Of a DNA stretch of 51,540 nt, positions 36,640 through 45,170 are shown in pieces. Made by a program: the position numbers and the translations under genes. Every line of letters begins with the position of its first letter. The stretch's first letter is position 1. The stretch is from an uncultured Verrucomicrobiota bacterium (GTDB taxonomy: Bacteria; Verrucomicrobiota; Verrucomicrobiia; Limisphaerales; CAIQOK01). The stretch lies in contig CAIQOK010000139.1 in NCBI GenBank assembly GCA_903873415.1, positions 1 to 51,540 of the forward strand, read 5' to 3'. The notes beneath the pieces were generated by a model that was not told the origin of the DNA, made no database searches, and saw nothing but the letters and a program-made list of their open reading frames with translations.

Positions 36640-37536
36640 TCAGGAAACCGACCAGCTGAGGATGGCTTTTTGGACATGAAGCCGGTTTTCTGCCTCCTCG
36701 AATATTGTTCCGGCATGGGCTTCCAGAGTTGGCTCGTCAATTTCCTTGCCGCGGTAGGCCGGCAGACAGTGCATCACCAGCGCGTCGGGTCGTGCCAGAT
36801 CAACCAGTTCTTGGTTGATCTGGTAGCCCGTCAGGGTATCGATGCGATCTTTGGCTTCGGCTTCCTTGCCCATGGAAATCCACACATCCGTATAGAGCAG
36901 GTCGGCCCCTTGGGCGGCGTCTTGAATGTTGGACGTCACGGAGATGCGGCCGCCGGCGCGGCGGAGGATTTGTTGCGGGGGTTGAAAGGGGGAGGGCGAG
37001 GCGATGCGCAGTTCGAATCCGAACTTGGCCGCCGCAAAGATCCAGGAATTGGCCACATTGCAGGCGCCGTCACCGATGAACGCCACGGTTCTGCCTCGAA
37101 TGGATCCGCGTTTTTCTTGGAACGTGAAAATATCGGCCAGGATTTGGCAGGGATGCTCGTCGTCGGTCAGCGCGTTGATGGTTGGGAGACCGGAGTAGGC
37201 GGCGAATTCCTCCACATCCTGCTGGGCAAAGGTGCGGATGACCGCGCCGTGAAGCATCCGGCCCATGACCCGGGCGGTGTCCTTGATAGGCTCGCCGCGG
37301 CCTAGTTGGATATCGTTGGAGCTGAGAAACATCACTTGGCCGCCGAGTTCCCGGATGCCGACCTCGAAGGAGATGCGGGTGCGGGTGGACTGCTTTGAGA
37401 AGAGCAGCGCCCATGTGTGCCCGGCCAGCGGCTGCGAGGTGTGGCGACCCCGTTGCGCCTTGAGCGTGGTTGTCGCCGACAGAATACCTTCCATGTCCGC
37501 CAAGGACAGGGTCTCGAGTTTCAGCAAGCTTTTCAT
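36640..37536 (-). CDS. argF: Ornithine carbamoyltransferase
   Basis: 298 residues. Condenses ornithine and carbamoyl phosphate to citrulline. Seen: the carbamoyl-phosphate motif SxRTR in SKQSTRTRISFE (about residues 48-59), FLSSNDIQLGRGEP, DDEHPCQILAD, and the ornithine-binding MHCLPAYRGKEI with its catalytic Cys. The start at ATG 37536 (MKSLLKLETL) fits the family; the open frame upstream overlaps argD. Last gene of argB-argD-argF, 37 bases after argD. The 241 bases to the NRPS stop (36399-36639) hold only two 36-38-codon frames that resemble nothing. Confidence 0.96.
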   Translation of the reverse strand: MKSLLKLETLSLADMEGILSATTTLKAQRGRHTSQPLAGHTWALLFSKQSTRTRISFEVGIRELGGQVMFLSSNDIQLGRGEPIKDTARVMGRMLHGAVIRTFAQQDVEEFAAYSGLPTINALTDDEHPCQILADIFTFQEKRGSIRGRTVAFIGDGACNVANSWIFAAAKFGFELRIASPSPFQPPQQILRRAGGRISVTSNIQDAAQGADLLYTDVWISMGKEAEAKDRIDTLTGYQINQELVDLARPDALVMHCLPAYRGKEIDEPTLEAHAGTIFEEAENRLHVQKAILSWSVS

Positions 37537-37573
37537 TTTGCGGAAATGTCGAGACTCGCAGGTGGGCGGACGA

Positions 37574-38857
37574 TTATCCAGCCAATTTCGCGGCCACGGA
37601 TTCAATCAGGTCCAATCCTTCGCCGGCGTCGATCCGTGGCAGGTTCAGGGCCGGCAAGAGGCGGACAATATTTGTGCCGGCAGGGATAGTGAGTAGTCCG
37701 GCTTCATGCAGCCGGTTCACAAAGCGGATTGAAACAGGCTTGGCAGAATCCCCGGGCAAGGAGGGTATATTCTCCGCCAGTTCCATGCCCAGCATCAATC
37801 CCAGTCCGCGCGCGCCGCGGAGGATGGCGGGATATTTTTGTGCCAGAGCCTCAATACCGCGTTGCAAAACTTCGCCGGTCTGGCGGGCGTGGTCGGCGAG
37901 GTTTTCCCTGCGGATGACTTCCAGGATTTTCAGGGCGACGGCGCAACCCAGCGGCGTGCCGCCGTAGGTTGTGCCGTGGGTGCCGGCGCCCAGCAGGTCC
38001 GCATAGGGTGAACGCACCCAGAAAGCCCCAATGGGGAAACCGCCTCCGAGAGATTTGGCCATGGAGATGGCGTCGGGCAGGAAGTTTTCCCCACCCGGGA
38101 CGCCTTCGAGGATTCGTTGGTAGCTTTGAAACCGGCCCGTCCGGAAGTGGCCGCACTGCACGGAGTCCATAAGCAGCAGCAGTTGTTTCTCGTCGCACAA
38201 CCGGCGCAGAGCCAGCAAATATTCCGCTGTGGCGGGCGTGACCCCACCCTCGCCTTGAATGCCCTCGATCAATACCGCGACCGTGGCGGGCGAAATGGCG
38301 TCGCGCATTGCTTGGGGATTGTTGAAGGGCACATGCCGGAAGCCTGGCGTCATTGGTTCAAACCCCTTTTTCACCTTGTCTTGGCCGGTGGCGGCGATGC
38401 CGGCAAGGGTGCGGCCGTGAAAGGAGTTGAGCGTGGTGAGTATTTCAAACCGGCCTTGGTCATGGCCGTATTTGCGCGCCAGTTTGTAAAGGCCTTCGTT
38501 TGCCTCGGCGCCACTGTTGCAGAAAAAAACCTTTCCGGGTGCGATCAGGTTTGACAGGGCCTCAGCCAAGCGGCCCTGGGGCTCGTGGTAGTAGAGGTTG
38601 GAGACATGTACCAGCTTGCGGGATTGCTCAATGAGAGCCTCGGTGATGGCCGGATGGGCATGGCCGAGGGAGTTGACGGCGATGCCGCCACCCAGGTCCA
38701 GATAGCGATTGCCGGCGACGTCGAAAACATGGCTGCCCGATCCGTGGGTGAAGGCCAGATCAAACCGGCCGTAACTGGGGACGACGTGCTGGTGGAACAG
38801 TCCGCGAATGGCTTCAAACGGGCTGCCGGCGGCGGGGCTGGTGATGGGTTCGCTCAT
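37574..38857 (-). CDS. argD: Acetylornithine aminotransferase
   Basis: 427 residues, class III PLP aminotransferase. Converts N-acetylglutamate semialdehyde plus Glu to N-acetylornithine. Seen: NSGAEANEGLYKLARKYG, SFHGRTLAGIAATGQ, the PLP-nitrogen Asp in LLMDSVQCGHFRTGRF (the usual DE(V/I)QxG has Ser in place of Glu), and the Schiff-base Lys in DAISMAKSLGGGFPIGAF. The start is the ATG at 38857 (MSEPITSPAAG). Middle gene of the arginine unit, 55 bases after argB. A diaminopimelate or succinylornithine role also occurs in this family, but the neighbours argue for arginine. Confidence 0.95.
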   Translation of the reverse strand: MSEPITSPAAGSPFEAIRGLFHQHVVPSYGRFDLAFTHGSGSHVFDVAGNRYLDLGGGIAVNSLGHAHPAITEALIEQSRKLVHVSNLYYHEPQGRLAEALSNLIAPGKVFFCNSGAEANEGLYKLARKYGHDQGRFEILTTLNSFHGRTLAGIAATGQDKVKKGFEPMTPGFRHVPFNNPQAMRDAISPATVAVLIEGIQGEGGVTPATAEYLLALRRLCDEKQLLLLMDSVQCGHFRTGRFQSYQRILEGVPGGENFLPDAISMAKSLGGGFPIGAFWVRSPYADLLGAGTHGTTYGGTPLGCAVALKILEVIRRENLADHARQTGEVLQRGIEALAQKYPAILRGARGLGLMLGMELAENIPSLPGDSAKPVSIRFVNRLHEAGLLTIPAGTNIVRLLPALNLPRIDAGEGLDLIESVAAKLAG

Positions 38858-38912
38858 AAAACAATGGTTTTGACGGCACAGGGATTTAAAGGAGACAAAT
38901 ATAAACCGGCAT

Positions 38913-39794
38913 TCAAGGGACAACCTCTGTTCCAACGCCCTTGTCGGTGAAGATTTCCAGCATGACAGAATGCGCCACGCGGCCGTCCACCAAGGACACC
39001 TGCTCCACCCCGGCCCGGATCGCCGCCACCGCGCTGTCCACCTTGGGTATCATGCCCTTGTCCACGATTCCGGCAGCCTTAAGCCCCGGAACCTCACCGA
39101 TTCGCAAATGGGTGATGAGCGTGGCGGGGTCCTTTGGATCGCGCATCAGGCCCGGGACGTCGGACATGAAGACGAGCCGTCGCGCGTTCAAGGCAATGGC
39201 AGCCATCGCCGCTGCGACGTCGGCATTGCAGTTGTAGATTTTCCCGTCCTCGCCTCGCGCCGTTGGACTGATCACCGGGGTGAATCCGCACCAGATGGAT
39301 TCCTTGAGTGGCGCGACATTAACCTCGATCACTTCGCCCACGTAGCCGATGTCCAGCTTGCGGCCGGGATGCTCCTTGTCATCGAGCCAGAGTTTGCGGC
39401 ATTTGAAAATGTCCGGACCGGCAAAGCCCACCGCCCTGCCGCCCAAGGCGTTGATGGTCCGGACCACCTCCGGGTTGATTTCGCGGGAGAGGACATCATC
39501 GACAATTTGGGCTGTGGCCTCGTCGGTGACGCGCTGACCCTGAATGAAATCGGCTTTGAGCCCCGCCTTTTCCATGGCGCGGGTGATGGCCTTGCCGCCG
39601 CCGTGGACGACGACCGGGTTGATCTCCACGGCTTCCAGGAAGACGATGTCCCGGGCCACGCCCTGACGCAGTGCGGGATCGGGGGAGTCCATGAACGATC
39701 CCCCGTATTTCACGACGAAGGTGGCGCCGCTGAATTTCTGGATGTAGGGGAGCGCTTCAAGCAGCGTGCCCGCTTTGGCAATCAGGTCTTGCAT
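38913..39794 (-). CDS. argB: Acetylglutamate kinase
   Basis: 293 residues. Phosphorylates N-acetylglutamate, the second step of arginine synthesis. Seen: FVVKYGGSFM (phosphate binding), VVVHGGGKAIT with the three Gly, GQRVTD, YNCNADVAAA, FMSDVPGLM, and GGMIPKV-type KGMIPKVDSAVAAI near the C-terminus. Arg residues compatible with the arginine-sensitive hexameric type are present at the N-terminus, but inhibition cannot be read off. First gene of argB-argD-argF; argC, argJ, argG and argH are not in the window. The start at ATG 39794 (MQDLIAKAGTL) is the family start. Confidence 0.96.
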   Translation of the reverse strand: MQDLIAKAGTLLEALPYIQKFSGATFVVKYGGSFMDSPDPALRQGVARDIVFLEAVEINPVVVHGGGKAITRAMEKAGLKADFIQGQRVTDEATAQIVDDVLSREINPEVVRTINALGGRAVGFAGPDIFKCRKLWLDDKEHPGRKLDIGYVGEVIEVNVAPLKESIWCGFTPVISPTARGEDGKIYNCNADVAAAMAAIALNARRLVFMSDVPGLMRDPKDPATLITHLRIGEVPGLKAAGIVDKGMIPKVDSAVAAIRAGVEQVSLVDGRVAHSVMLEIFTDKGVGTEVVP

Positions 39795-39992
39795 GGCATC
39801 AAATAGTTGTCCGCGGTGATTCAACAGGGAATGCGGACGGAATTCAAACCGGAACATTCAACCAGGCTTGGGCAGGGAAGCGGAACGGACGGTCCGCCAA
39901 GGCGGGCCGGCGCTCCGATTTTCCGGGGCCTTGGGGCGTAAGGGGATTCACCGGGGAGGCTGCAAAAAGTCTGGTGAGGCCGATGGTATCTT

Positions 39993-39998
39993 TATAAC
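39993..39998 (+). promoter_or_regulatory. -10 box of the sugar-nucleotide cluster
   Basis: TATAAC ends 14 bases before the ATG at 40013, so the 5' UTR would be about 8 bases. No convincing -35 hexamer. Confidence 0.4.
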
Positions 39999-40012
39999 AT
40001 GCGCCCCAAGAA

Positions 40013-40987
40013 ATGCATATTGTTTTTGTCACCGGCGCGGCGGGCTTTATCGGCAGCACTTTGGTTGACCGCCTTTTACTCGACGGCAAGCAGGTTGTTG
40101 GATGGGATAATTTTTCCACCGGCCAGCGACGGTTTCTTGAGAGTGCCCTGAGGCACCCCGGCTTCAAGCTCGTGGAAGGTGACAATCTGGATTCAACCGC
40201 GCTGACAAAAGCCATGGCCGGGTGTGACACGGTGTTTCACCTCGCCGCCAATGCCGACGTCCGCTTCGGGCTGGAACATCCGGCCAAGGATCTCCAGCAA
40301 AACACCATCGCCACCTTCAACGTGCTTGAAGCCATGCGCGCCAACGGCATCCGGCGCATCGCTTTCAGCTCCACCGGGAGCGTCTATGGCGAGGCGGAAA
40401 AAATCCCGACGCCCGAAGATGCGCCGTTTCCGGTGCAGACCTCGCTCTATGCGGCCTCCAAAATCTCCGGCGAGGGGATGATTTCCTCCTATTGTGAAGG
40501 GTTCAAGTTTGAGGGTTATATTTTCCGTTTTGTCTCCATCCTCGGCGAGCGCTACACGCACGGCCATGTCTTTGATTTTTACCGTCAGCTTCTCGAACAT
40601 CCCGGGCAGTTGAAGGTGCTGGGCGACGGTTCCCAGCGGAAGAGCTATCTCTATGTTCAGGATTGTCTCAGCGCCATGCTCCATGTGATGAATCAGGGCA
40701 CGGCCAAAAAGGCCCGGCACGGCGTGGAAATCTACAACCTCGGCGCCGACGAATATGTGCAGGTGAACAACTCGATCGGATTCATCTGCGGTGCGCTGGG
40801 CCTGGAACCCCGGCTCGAATACACCGGCGGCCAGCGGGGATGGGTCGGCGACAACCCGTTCATTTTTCTGCAGACCGCGAAGATTCGCGCCACCGGATGG
40901 CAGCCGACGCTCACGATTGAACAGGGGATTGGCCGCACCCTGCAATGGTTGCAGCAGAACCAGTGGGTCTACGAAACCCGGCACTGA
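40013..40987 (+). CDS. NAD-dependent epimerase/dehydratase (extended SDR)
   Basis: 324 residues. Sugar-nucleotide enzyme of the UDP-glucose 4-epimerase / dTDP-glucose 4,6-dehydratase family. Seen: VTGAAGFIGSTLVDRLL (NAD-binding GxxGxxG, residues 6-17), FHLAANADVRFGLEHP, FSSTGSVYGE (active-site Ser/Thr), YAASKISGE (catalytic Tyr and Lys), and RFVSILGERYTHGHVFDF. The SSTGSVYGE plus YAASK pattern is epimerase-like. First of four same-strand genes (to 44280), which suggests synthesis of a modified sugar for a surface polymer. Divergent from argB. Confidence 0.9.
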   Translation: MHIVFVTGAAGFIGSTLVDRLLLDGKQVVGWDNFSTGQRRFLESALRHPGFKLVEGDNLDSTALTKAMAGCDTVFHLAANADVRFGLEHPAKDLQQNTIATFNVLEAMRANGIRRIAFSSTGSVYGEAEKIPTPEDAPFPVQTSLYAASKISGEGMISSYCEGFKFEGYIFRFVSILGERYTHGHVFDFYRQLLEHPGQLKVLGDGSQRKSYLYVQDCLSAMLHVMNQGTAKKARHGVEIYNLGADEYVQVNNSIGFICGALGLEPRLEYTGGQRGWVGDNPFIFLQTAKIRATGWQPTLTIEQGIGRTLQWLQQNQWVYETRH

Positions 40988-41075
40988 CCGCCGAAATCAG
41001 GCCCGGAAAAATCCGAATGACGAAAAACAGGTTCTGCCGCATCGGCTTTGCAGCATCAGCTTTTTAACCGTTCCC

Positions 41076-42344
41076 ATGAACATTTGCGTCCTTGGTCTCT
41101 GGCATTTGGGCAGCGTCACCGCGGCGTGCAGCGCCAGATGGTTTAACGTCGTCGGTCTGGATTTCGAGCCGGGAACGGTTGGTAACCTTGGGGCCGGCCG
41201 TGCCCCGCTGCTGGAACCCGGGCTCAACGAACTCCTGGCAGCCGGACTGGCGTCGGGAAAACTTTCTTTCACGACTGATCCGCAAGCCGCCTGCTCCCAA
41301 GCCGATGTTCTGTGGCTGACCTGCGACACCCCGGTCAATGAATCCGATGAATCCGATGTGGGGAGCGTGACGGCCAAGCTACGACGGGCGCTGCCGCATC
41401 TCCCGGCCGGCGCGCTGGTTCTCATTTCCGCCCAGTTGCCGGTGGGGACATGCGCCGCGCTGGAGGCGGAGTTTCCCGGGTTCCATTTCGCCTGCTACCC
41501 GGAGAACCTCCGGCTGGGCAAGGCCCTGGACTCTTTTGAAAAGGCCGAACGGATTGTCGTCGGCCTCCGTTCCGATGCCAAACGGGCCCTGCTGGAGCAG
41601 CTTCTCTCCCCTTTCACGCCGCAGATTGTGTTTATGCGCACCGAGTCGGCCGAGATGGTGAAGCATGCGCTCAACTCGTTTCTGGCACTTTCAATAACCT
41701 TCATCAACGAAGTGGCCCGGCTTTGCGAGCATACCGGCGCCGATGCCAAGGAAGTAGCGTTCGGGCTCAAGACGGAGGCGCGTATCGGGTCCAAGGCTTA
41801 TCTGGGGCCTGGCGGACCATTCGCCGGCGGCACGCTGGCCCGCGACGTGGTCACCCTCACCCAATTGGCCCGAGTCACGGGCGAGACCATTTCTGTCATC
41901 CCGGCCATCAAACAGAGCAACGATCTGCATCGGGGCTGGGTTTTCCGCCGTTTGGAGGCGAGGCTGGGTGGTTTGCGGGGCCGGAAAATCGCCGTGCTCG
42001 GGCTGACATACACCACGAACACGGACACGCTGCGGCGTAGTGCCGCAGTGGAACTCTGTTTCAAGCTGCTGCAAGCCGGCGCGCAGGTGACCGCCTTCGA
42101 TCCGGCAGTCAGGACACTTCCGCCCGAATTGCATGCCGTCTCGCTCTGTCCTGATTTGGCGGCGGCGGTTCGGGGCGTTGAGGCCGTGGCAGTCTGCACC
42201 GAGTGGCCCCAGTTCCGGCAGGCTGACTGGACGGCCCTCGCGGCAACCCTGCGCGGGCGGGTTTTCGTGGACGCGAACTGTTTTTTGGAAAGGGAATTAA
42301 AAGGAATCTCCGGCGTGGAGCATTTGTCTGTCGGCCGCGCATGA
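41076..42344 (+). CDS. Nucleotide-sugar dehydrogenase homologue with Thr at the catalytic Cys site
   Basis: 422 residues. UDP-glucose/GDP-mannose dehydrogenase family: the start MNICVLGLWHLGSVTAACSA (NAD site), LLEPGLNELLAAG, the central SAEMVKHALNSFLALSITFINEVA, and the C-terminal LGLTYTTNTDTLRRSAAVEL. Normal members have a catalytic Cys in GGSC(F/L)PKD; here the aligned segment is FAGGTLARDV, placing Thr at that position, so the usual two-step oxidation to a uronic acid through a thioester seems excluded. Similar AGGTLARD members exist to my recollection; their reaction is not known to me. The start is at ATG 41076; the frame upstream overlaps the epimerase gene. Confidence 0.85.
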   Translation: MNICVLGLWHLGSVTAACSARWFNVVGLDFEPGTVGNLGAGRAPLLEPGLNELLAAGLASGKLSFTTDPQAACSQADVLWLTCDTPVNESDESDVGSVTAKLRRALPHLPAGALVLISAQLPVGTCAALEAEFPGFHFACYPENLRLGKALDSFEKAERIVVGLRSDAKRALLEQLLSPFTPQIVFMRTESAEMVKHALNSFLALSITFINEVARLCEHTGADAKEVAFGLKTEARIGSKAYLGPGGPFAGGTLARDVVTLTQLARVTGETISVIPAIKQSNDLHRGWVFRRLEARLGGLRGRKIAVLGLTYTTNTDTLRRSAAVELCFKLLQAGAQVTAFDPAVRTLPPELHAVSLCPDLAAAVRGVEAVAVCTEWPQFRQADWTALAATLRGRVFVDANCFLERELKGISGVEHLSVGRA

Positions 42345-42425
42345 CATGAACCAACCGGGATTTCAAACTTTTTTCCAAGTGAAAGAGGGTTCATCTTCGG
42401 GGATCAATCCCAGAAAGCCGTGTTT

Positions 42426-43286
42426 ATGAAGCTGGAAAACACCAACGCCCTGATCACCGGCGGCAGCCAAGGGCTCGGCAAGGCCATCGCAACCCAGTTT
42501 CTGGGGGAAGGTGCCAACGTTGTTCTTTGCGCCCGCAGCGAGGCGGAACTCTTTGCCACCCGTTCCGGACTGGCGTCGCAATTTCCCGACCGTAAAATCC
42601 TGGCGCGGACCTGCGACGTGGCCAATGAAGCCCAGGTGAACGAGCTTGCCGCCTTCGCCCTGAGCGAGTTGGGCTCGATTCAGGCGCTCGTTCTCAATGC
42701 CGGTGTTTACGGGCCCATGGGGCCGACGGAAAGCGTCGCACTCGACGAGTGGCGCCGCGCCATGGACATCAATCTGTTCGGGGTGCTGTTGCCCTGCCGT
42801 GCGCTGATTCCGCATTTCAAGAGCGCCGGACGCGGCAAGATTGTAGTTCTCAGCGGCGGCGGCGCAACCAATCCCCTCCCCAACATCAGCGCCTACGCTG
42901 CCTCGAAGGCCGCCGTGGTTCGCCTGATGGAGACGCTGGCCGAGGAGTTGCGCGGCTTCAGGGTGGATGTGAACGCGATTGCCCCTGGTGCTTTGGCCAC
43001 ACGGCTGGTGGATGAAGTGTTGGCCGCCGGACCGGGTAAGGTGGGCGCCGCCTTTTTCGAGAAGAACAAGAGTTGGAAGGAGAAGGGGGCCGTGCCGTTG
43101 GAACTCGGCGCGGGACTGGCGGTTTACCTCGCCAGCAGCGAAAGCGACGGCATTACCGGCAAGCTTCTCAGCGCCCAGTGGGATCCCTGGAAGGATTTAC
43201 AGCAACACCGCGAGGAGCTGGCCAGCTCCGATATTTACTGCCTGCGCCGCATCGTTCCGGAAGATCGCGGCAAGAAATGGAATTAA
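42426..43286 (+). CDS. Short-chain dehydrogenase/reductase
   Basis: 286 residues. Classical SDR: ALITGGSQGLGKAIA (NAD(P) site, residues 8-22), LNAGVYGP (NAG motif), catalytic Ser in VVLSGGGATN, YAASK (Tyr and Lys). The C-terminal tail is longer than usual and ends SSDIYCLRRIVPEDRG. The following Gfo/Idh/MocA gene starts 1 base after its stop, so the two are surely coupled. Probable role: ketone/alcohol step on a sugar or sugar nucleotide. Start at ATG 42426 rather than the GTG two codons earlier. Confidence 0.9.
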   Translation: MKLENTNALITGGSQGLGKAIATQFLGEGANVVLCARSEAELFATRSGLASQFPDRKILARTCDVANEAQVNELAAFALSELGSIQALVLNAGVYGPMGPTESVALDEWRRAMDINLFGVLLPCRALIPHFKSAGRGKIVVLSGGGATNPLPNISAYAASKAAVVRLMETLAEELRGFRVDVNAIAPGALATRLVDEVLAAGPGKVGAAFFEKNKSWKEKGAVPLELGAGLAVYLASSESDGITGKLLSAQWDPWKDLQQHREELASSDIYCLRRIVPEDRGKKWN

Positions 43287-43287
43287 T

Positions 43288-44280
43288 ATGAACCCACGTG
43301 TGGCCCTCGTCGGATGCGGTTTGATTGGTCAAAAGCGGCTCAACCTCCTGCCCCCAGGCAGTGTCACTGTCGCCTGCGACACCCAGCCCGAGCGCGCCCG
43401 GAAAATCGCCGCGCAAAGCCCCGGCTGCAGCGTCACAGGTTCCTTTCAGGAGGCGGTCGCTTCCTCCGAGGTGGATGTGGTGATGATTGCCACGCTCAAT
43501 TCCGCGCTGGCACCGGTGGCCCTGGCGGCGGTGAAACACGGCAAACACGTTCTCGTCGAGAAGCCGGCCGCCATAAGTGTTGCCGAACTCGAAGAGTTGG
43601 AGGCGGCGGCCCGGTTGACCGGCGCATTGGTCCGCGTCGGTTATAACCACCGCTATCACCCGGCCTGCTTGAAGGCATTGGAACTCTTTCATGGCGGGGT
43701 GCTGGGCCCGATGATGTTTTTGCGCGGCCGCTACGGACAGGGGGGGCGACTCGGATACGAGAAGGAATGGCGCGCGGATCCTAAACTTTCCGGCGGTGGC
43801 GAGTTGATCGATCAGGGGGTGCATCTGATTGATCTGGCGGGGATTTTTCTGGGGGAGTTCACCAGGGTGGAAGGCCATGCGACGACCTATTTTTGGGATA
43901 TGCCCGTGGACGACAACGCATTCCTGAGCCTGCGCAACGCTGCCGGTCACACGGCCTGGCTGCAGGTCAGTTGCAGCGAGTGGAAAAACATGTTCAGCCT
44001 GGAAATCTACGGACGCGACGCAAAACTGCACTGGGAAGGCTTGGGCGGGAGCTATGGCATCGAAAAGCTGACCTGCTACAGGATGCTCCCGCAAATGGGG
44101 CCGCCGGAAACGACCATCTGGGAATTCCCGCGCGGGGATGAATCATGGAAGTTGGAGATGGCTGAGTTTTTTGAGGACATCCGGCTCAAACGAACCCCGG
44201 TCCCGGGATTGCGCGAGGCCAAGGCAGCGCTGCAGGTGGTTGAGAAAATCTATGACCAAGGAGCCACCCCGGCGACCTGA
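43288..44280 (+). CDS. Gfo/Idh/MocA-family oxidoreductase
   Basis: 330 residues. NAD(P)-dependent sugar or inositol dehydrogenase: GCGLIGQKRLNLLP (residues 9-22), VLVEKPAAISVAELEEL (EKP motif, Lys for catalysis), and GGGELIDQGVHLIDLAGIFLG with the HxxD catalytic pattern. No signal peptide, so cytoplasmic, unlike the Tat-exported relative at 47194-48609. Last of four genes in the sugar-nucleotide cluster; a terminator follows at 44336. Confidence 0.92.
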   Translation: MNPRVALVGCGLIGQKRLNLLPPGSVTVACDTQPERARKIAAQSPGCSVTGSFQEAVASSEVDVVMIATLNSALAPVALAAVKHGKHVLVEKPAAISVAELEELEAAARLTGALVRVGYNHRYHPACLKALELFHGGVLGPMMFLRGRYGQGGRLGYEKEWRADPKLSGGGELIDQGVHLIDLAGIFLGEFTRVEGHATTYFWDMPVDDNAFLSLRNAAGHTAWLQVSCSEWKNMFSLEIYGRDAKLHWEGLGGSYGIEKLTCYRMLPQMGPPETTIWEFPRGDESWKLEMAEFFEDIRLKRTPVPGLREAKAALQVVEKIYDQGATPAT

Positions 44281-44335
44281 GCCGGCTGGCCTTGCCATCG
44301 CTTTACAGTGATAATAGTCGCTGAAGGCTCGGCAG

Positions 44336-44376
44336 CTGAAACAACCGGTTGAGATCGGGTTTCAGGCCGTTTTTTC
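44336..44376 (+). terminator. Terminator of the sugar-nucleotide cluster
   Basis: CTGAAAC (44336-44342) pairs with GTTTCAG (44359-44365); an inner CCG/CGG pairing extends the stem; GCCG and six T follow. It lies 55 bases after the Gfo/Idh/MocA stop. Confidence 0.7.
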
Positions 44377-44390
44377 AGACAAGGTGACGA

Positions 44391-44494
44391 GGCTCAAACC
44401 TAAAATTTGGCTTAACCAAACTCATAGCAGCCGACGTGAGGCGGTTCTGACTAATCTCTAATTTTTCAGGTTGAGCCTTGCCGCCTCGGCTGCT
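44391..44494 (+). ncRNA. Candidate structured RNA or 5' UTR element upstream of pgsA
   Basis: Long stem: AGCAGCC (44426-44432) with GGCTGCT (44488-44494), and GAGGCGG (44438-44444) with CCGCCTC (44481-44487), separated on the 5' side only by a GACGT bulge. In addition GGCTCAAACCT (44391-44401) is complementary, with one bulged A, to AGGTTGAGCC (44468-44477) in the loop, which would form a pseudoknot or an alternative fold. It ends 79 bases before the pgsA ATG. No known Rfam class is recognised. Confidence 0.45.
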
Positions 44495-44573
44495 CAGGAG
44501 TCCACGCCGAATAGAATTTACTTCTGCCGCGCTTTCGACACCTTCCTTCTTACGACTTGCCAATGATATTCCC

Positions 44574-45170
44574 ATGAACCTGCCCAACAAGCTGACCGCC
44601 TCGCGCTTCGTCATCACCGCGGCGTTTCTGCTCGTCCTGTTTGCGCAGATTCCTTGGAACGCCACCATCGCACTGGTCCTGTTCTGTCTGGCCGGCGTGA
44701 CTGACTTCCTCGACGGCACCATTGCCCGCCGTCGCAATCTCATCACCAACTTCGGCATTCTTATGGACCCGCTGGCCGACAAGATCATGGTATGCTCGGC
44801 CTTCATCGCTTTCGTCGGCCTCCAATGGATGCCGGCATGGATGGTCGTAATCATTGTCGCCCGCGAGCTGTCCATCACCGGGCTTCGGCTGCTGGCCGCC
44901 TCCAAGCATGTTGTTCTCGCCGCCGAGCGCTTCGGTAAACACAAAACCATCTCCCAGATCACCGCCATCAACGCGATTTTTGTTTGGGTCATTGTCGGCC
45001 AGAATCAGTGGGGTAGTGCGGGGCAATTGATTTTCGGCTGGAATCTTTTCGGCAAACCCTGGGTGTGGTGGTTTATGGAAGGCGCCAAGTGGGTTGCAGT
45101 GACACTCACCTTCAGCTCGGGCTGGCTGTATCTCTGGAGAAACCGCGCCCTCTATCTGGACGACATGTGA
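44574..45170 (+). CDS. pgsA: CDP-diacylglycerol--glycerol-3-phosphate 3-phosphatidyltransferase
   Basis: 198 residues, inner membrane. Makes phosphatidylglycerophosphate from CDP-diacylglycerol and glycerol 3-phosphate. The CDP-alcohol phosphotransferase motif is complete: DFLDGTIARRRNLITNFGILMDPLADK gives DGxxAR, then G and the two spaced Asp (quoted region about residues 40-66; key residues D, G, A, R, G, D, D). About five membrane helices. The stop overlaps the GTG of pgpA (ATGTGA), coupling two consecutive steps. Confidence 0.95.
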   Translation: MNLPNKLTASRFVITAAFLLVLFAQIPWNATIALVLFCLAGVTDFLDGTIARRRNLITNFGILMDPLADKIMVCSAFIAFVGLQWMPAWMVVIIVARELSITGLRLLAASKHVVLAAERFGKHKTISQITAINAIFVWVIVGQNQWGSAGQLIFGWNLFGKPWVWWFMEGAKWVAVTLTFSSGWLYLWRNRALYLDDM

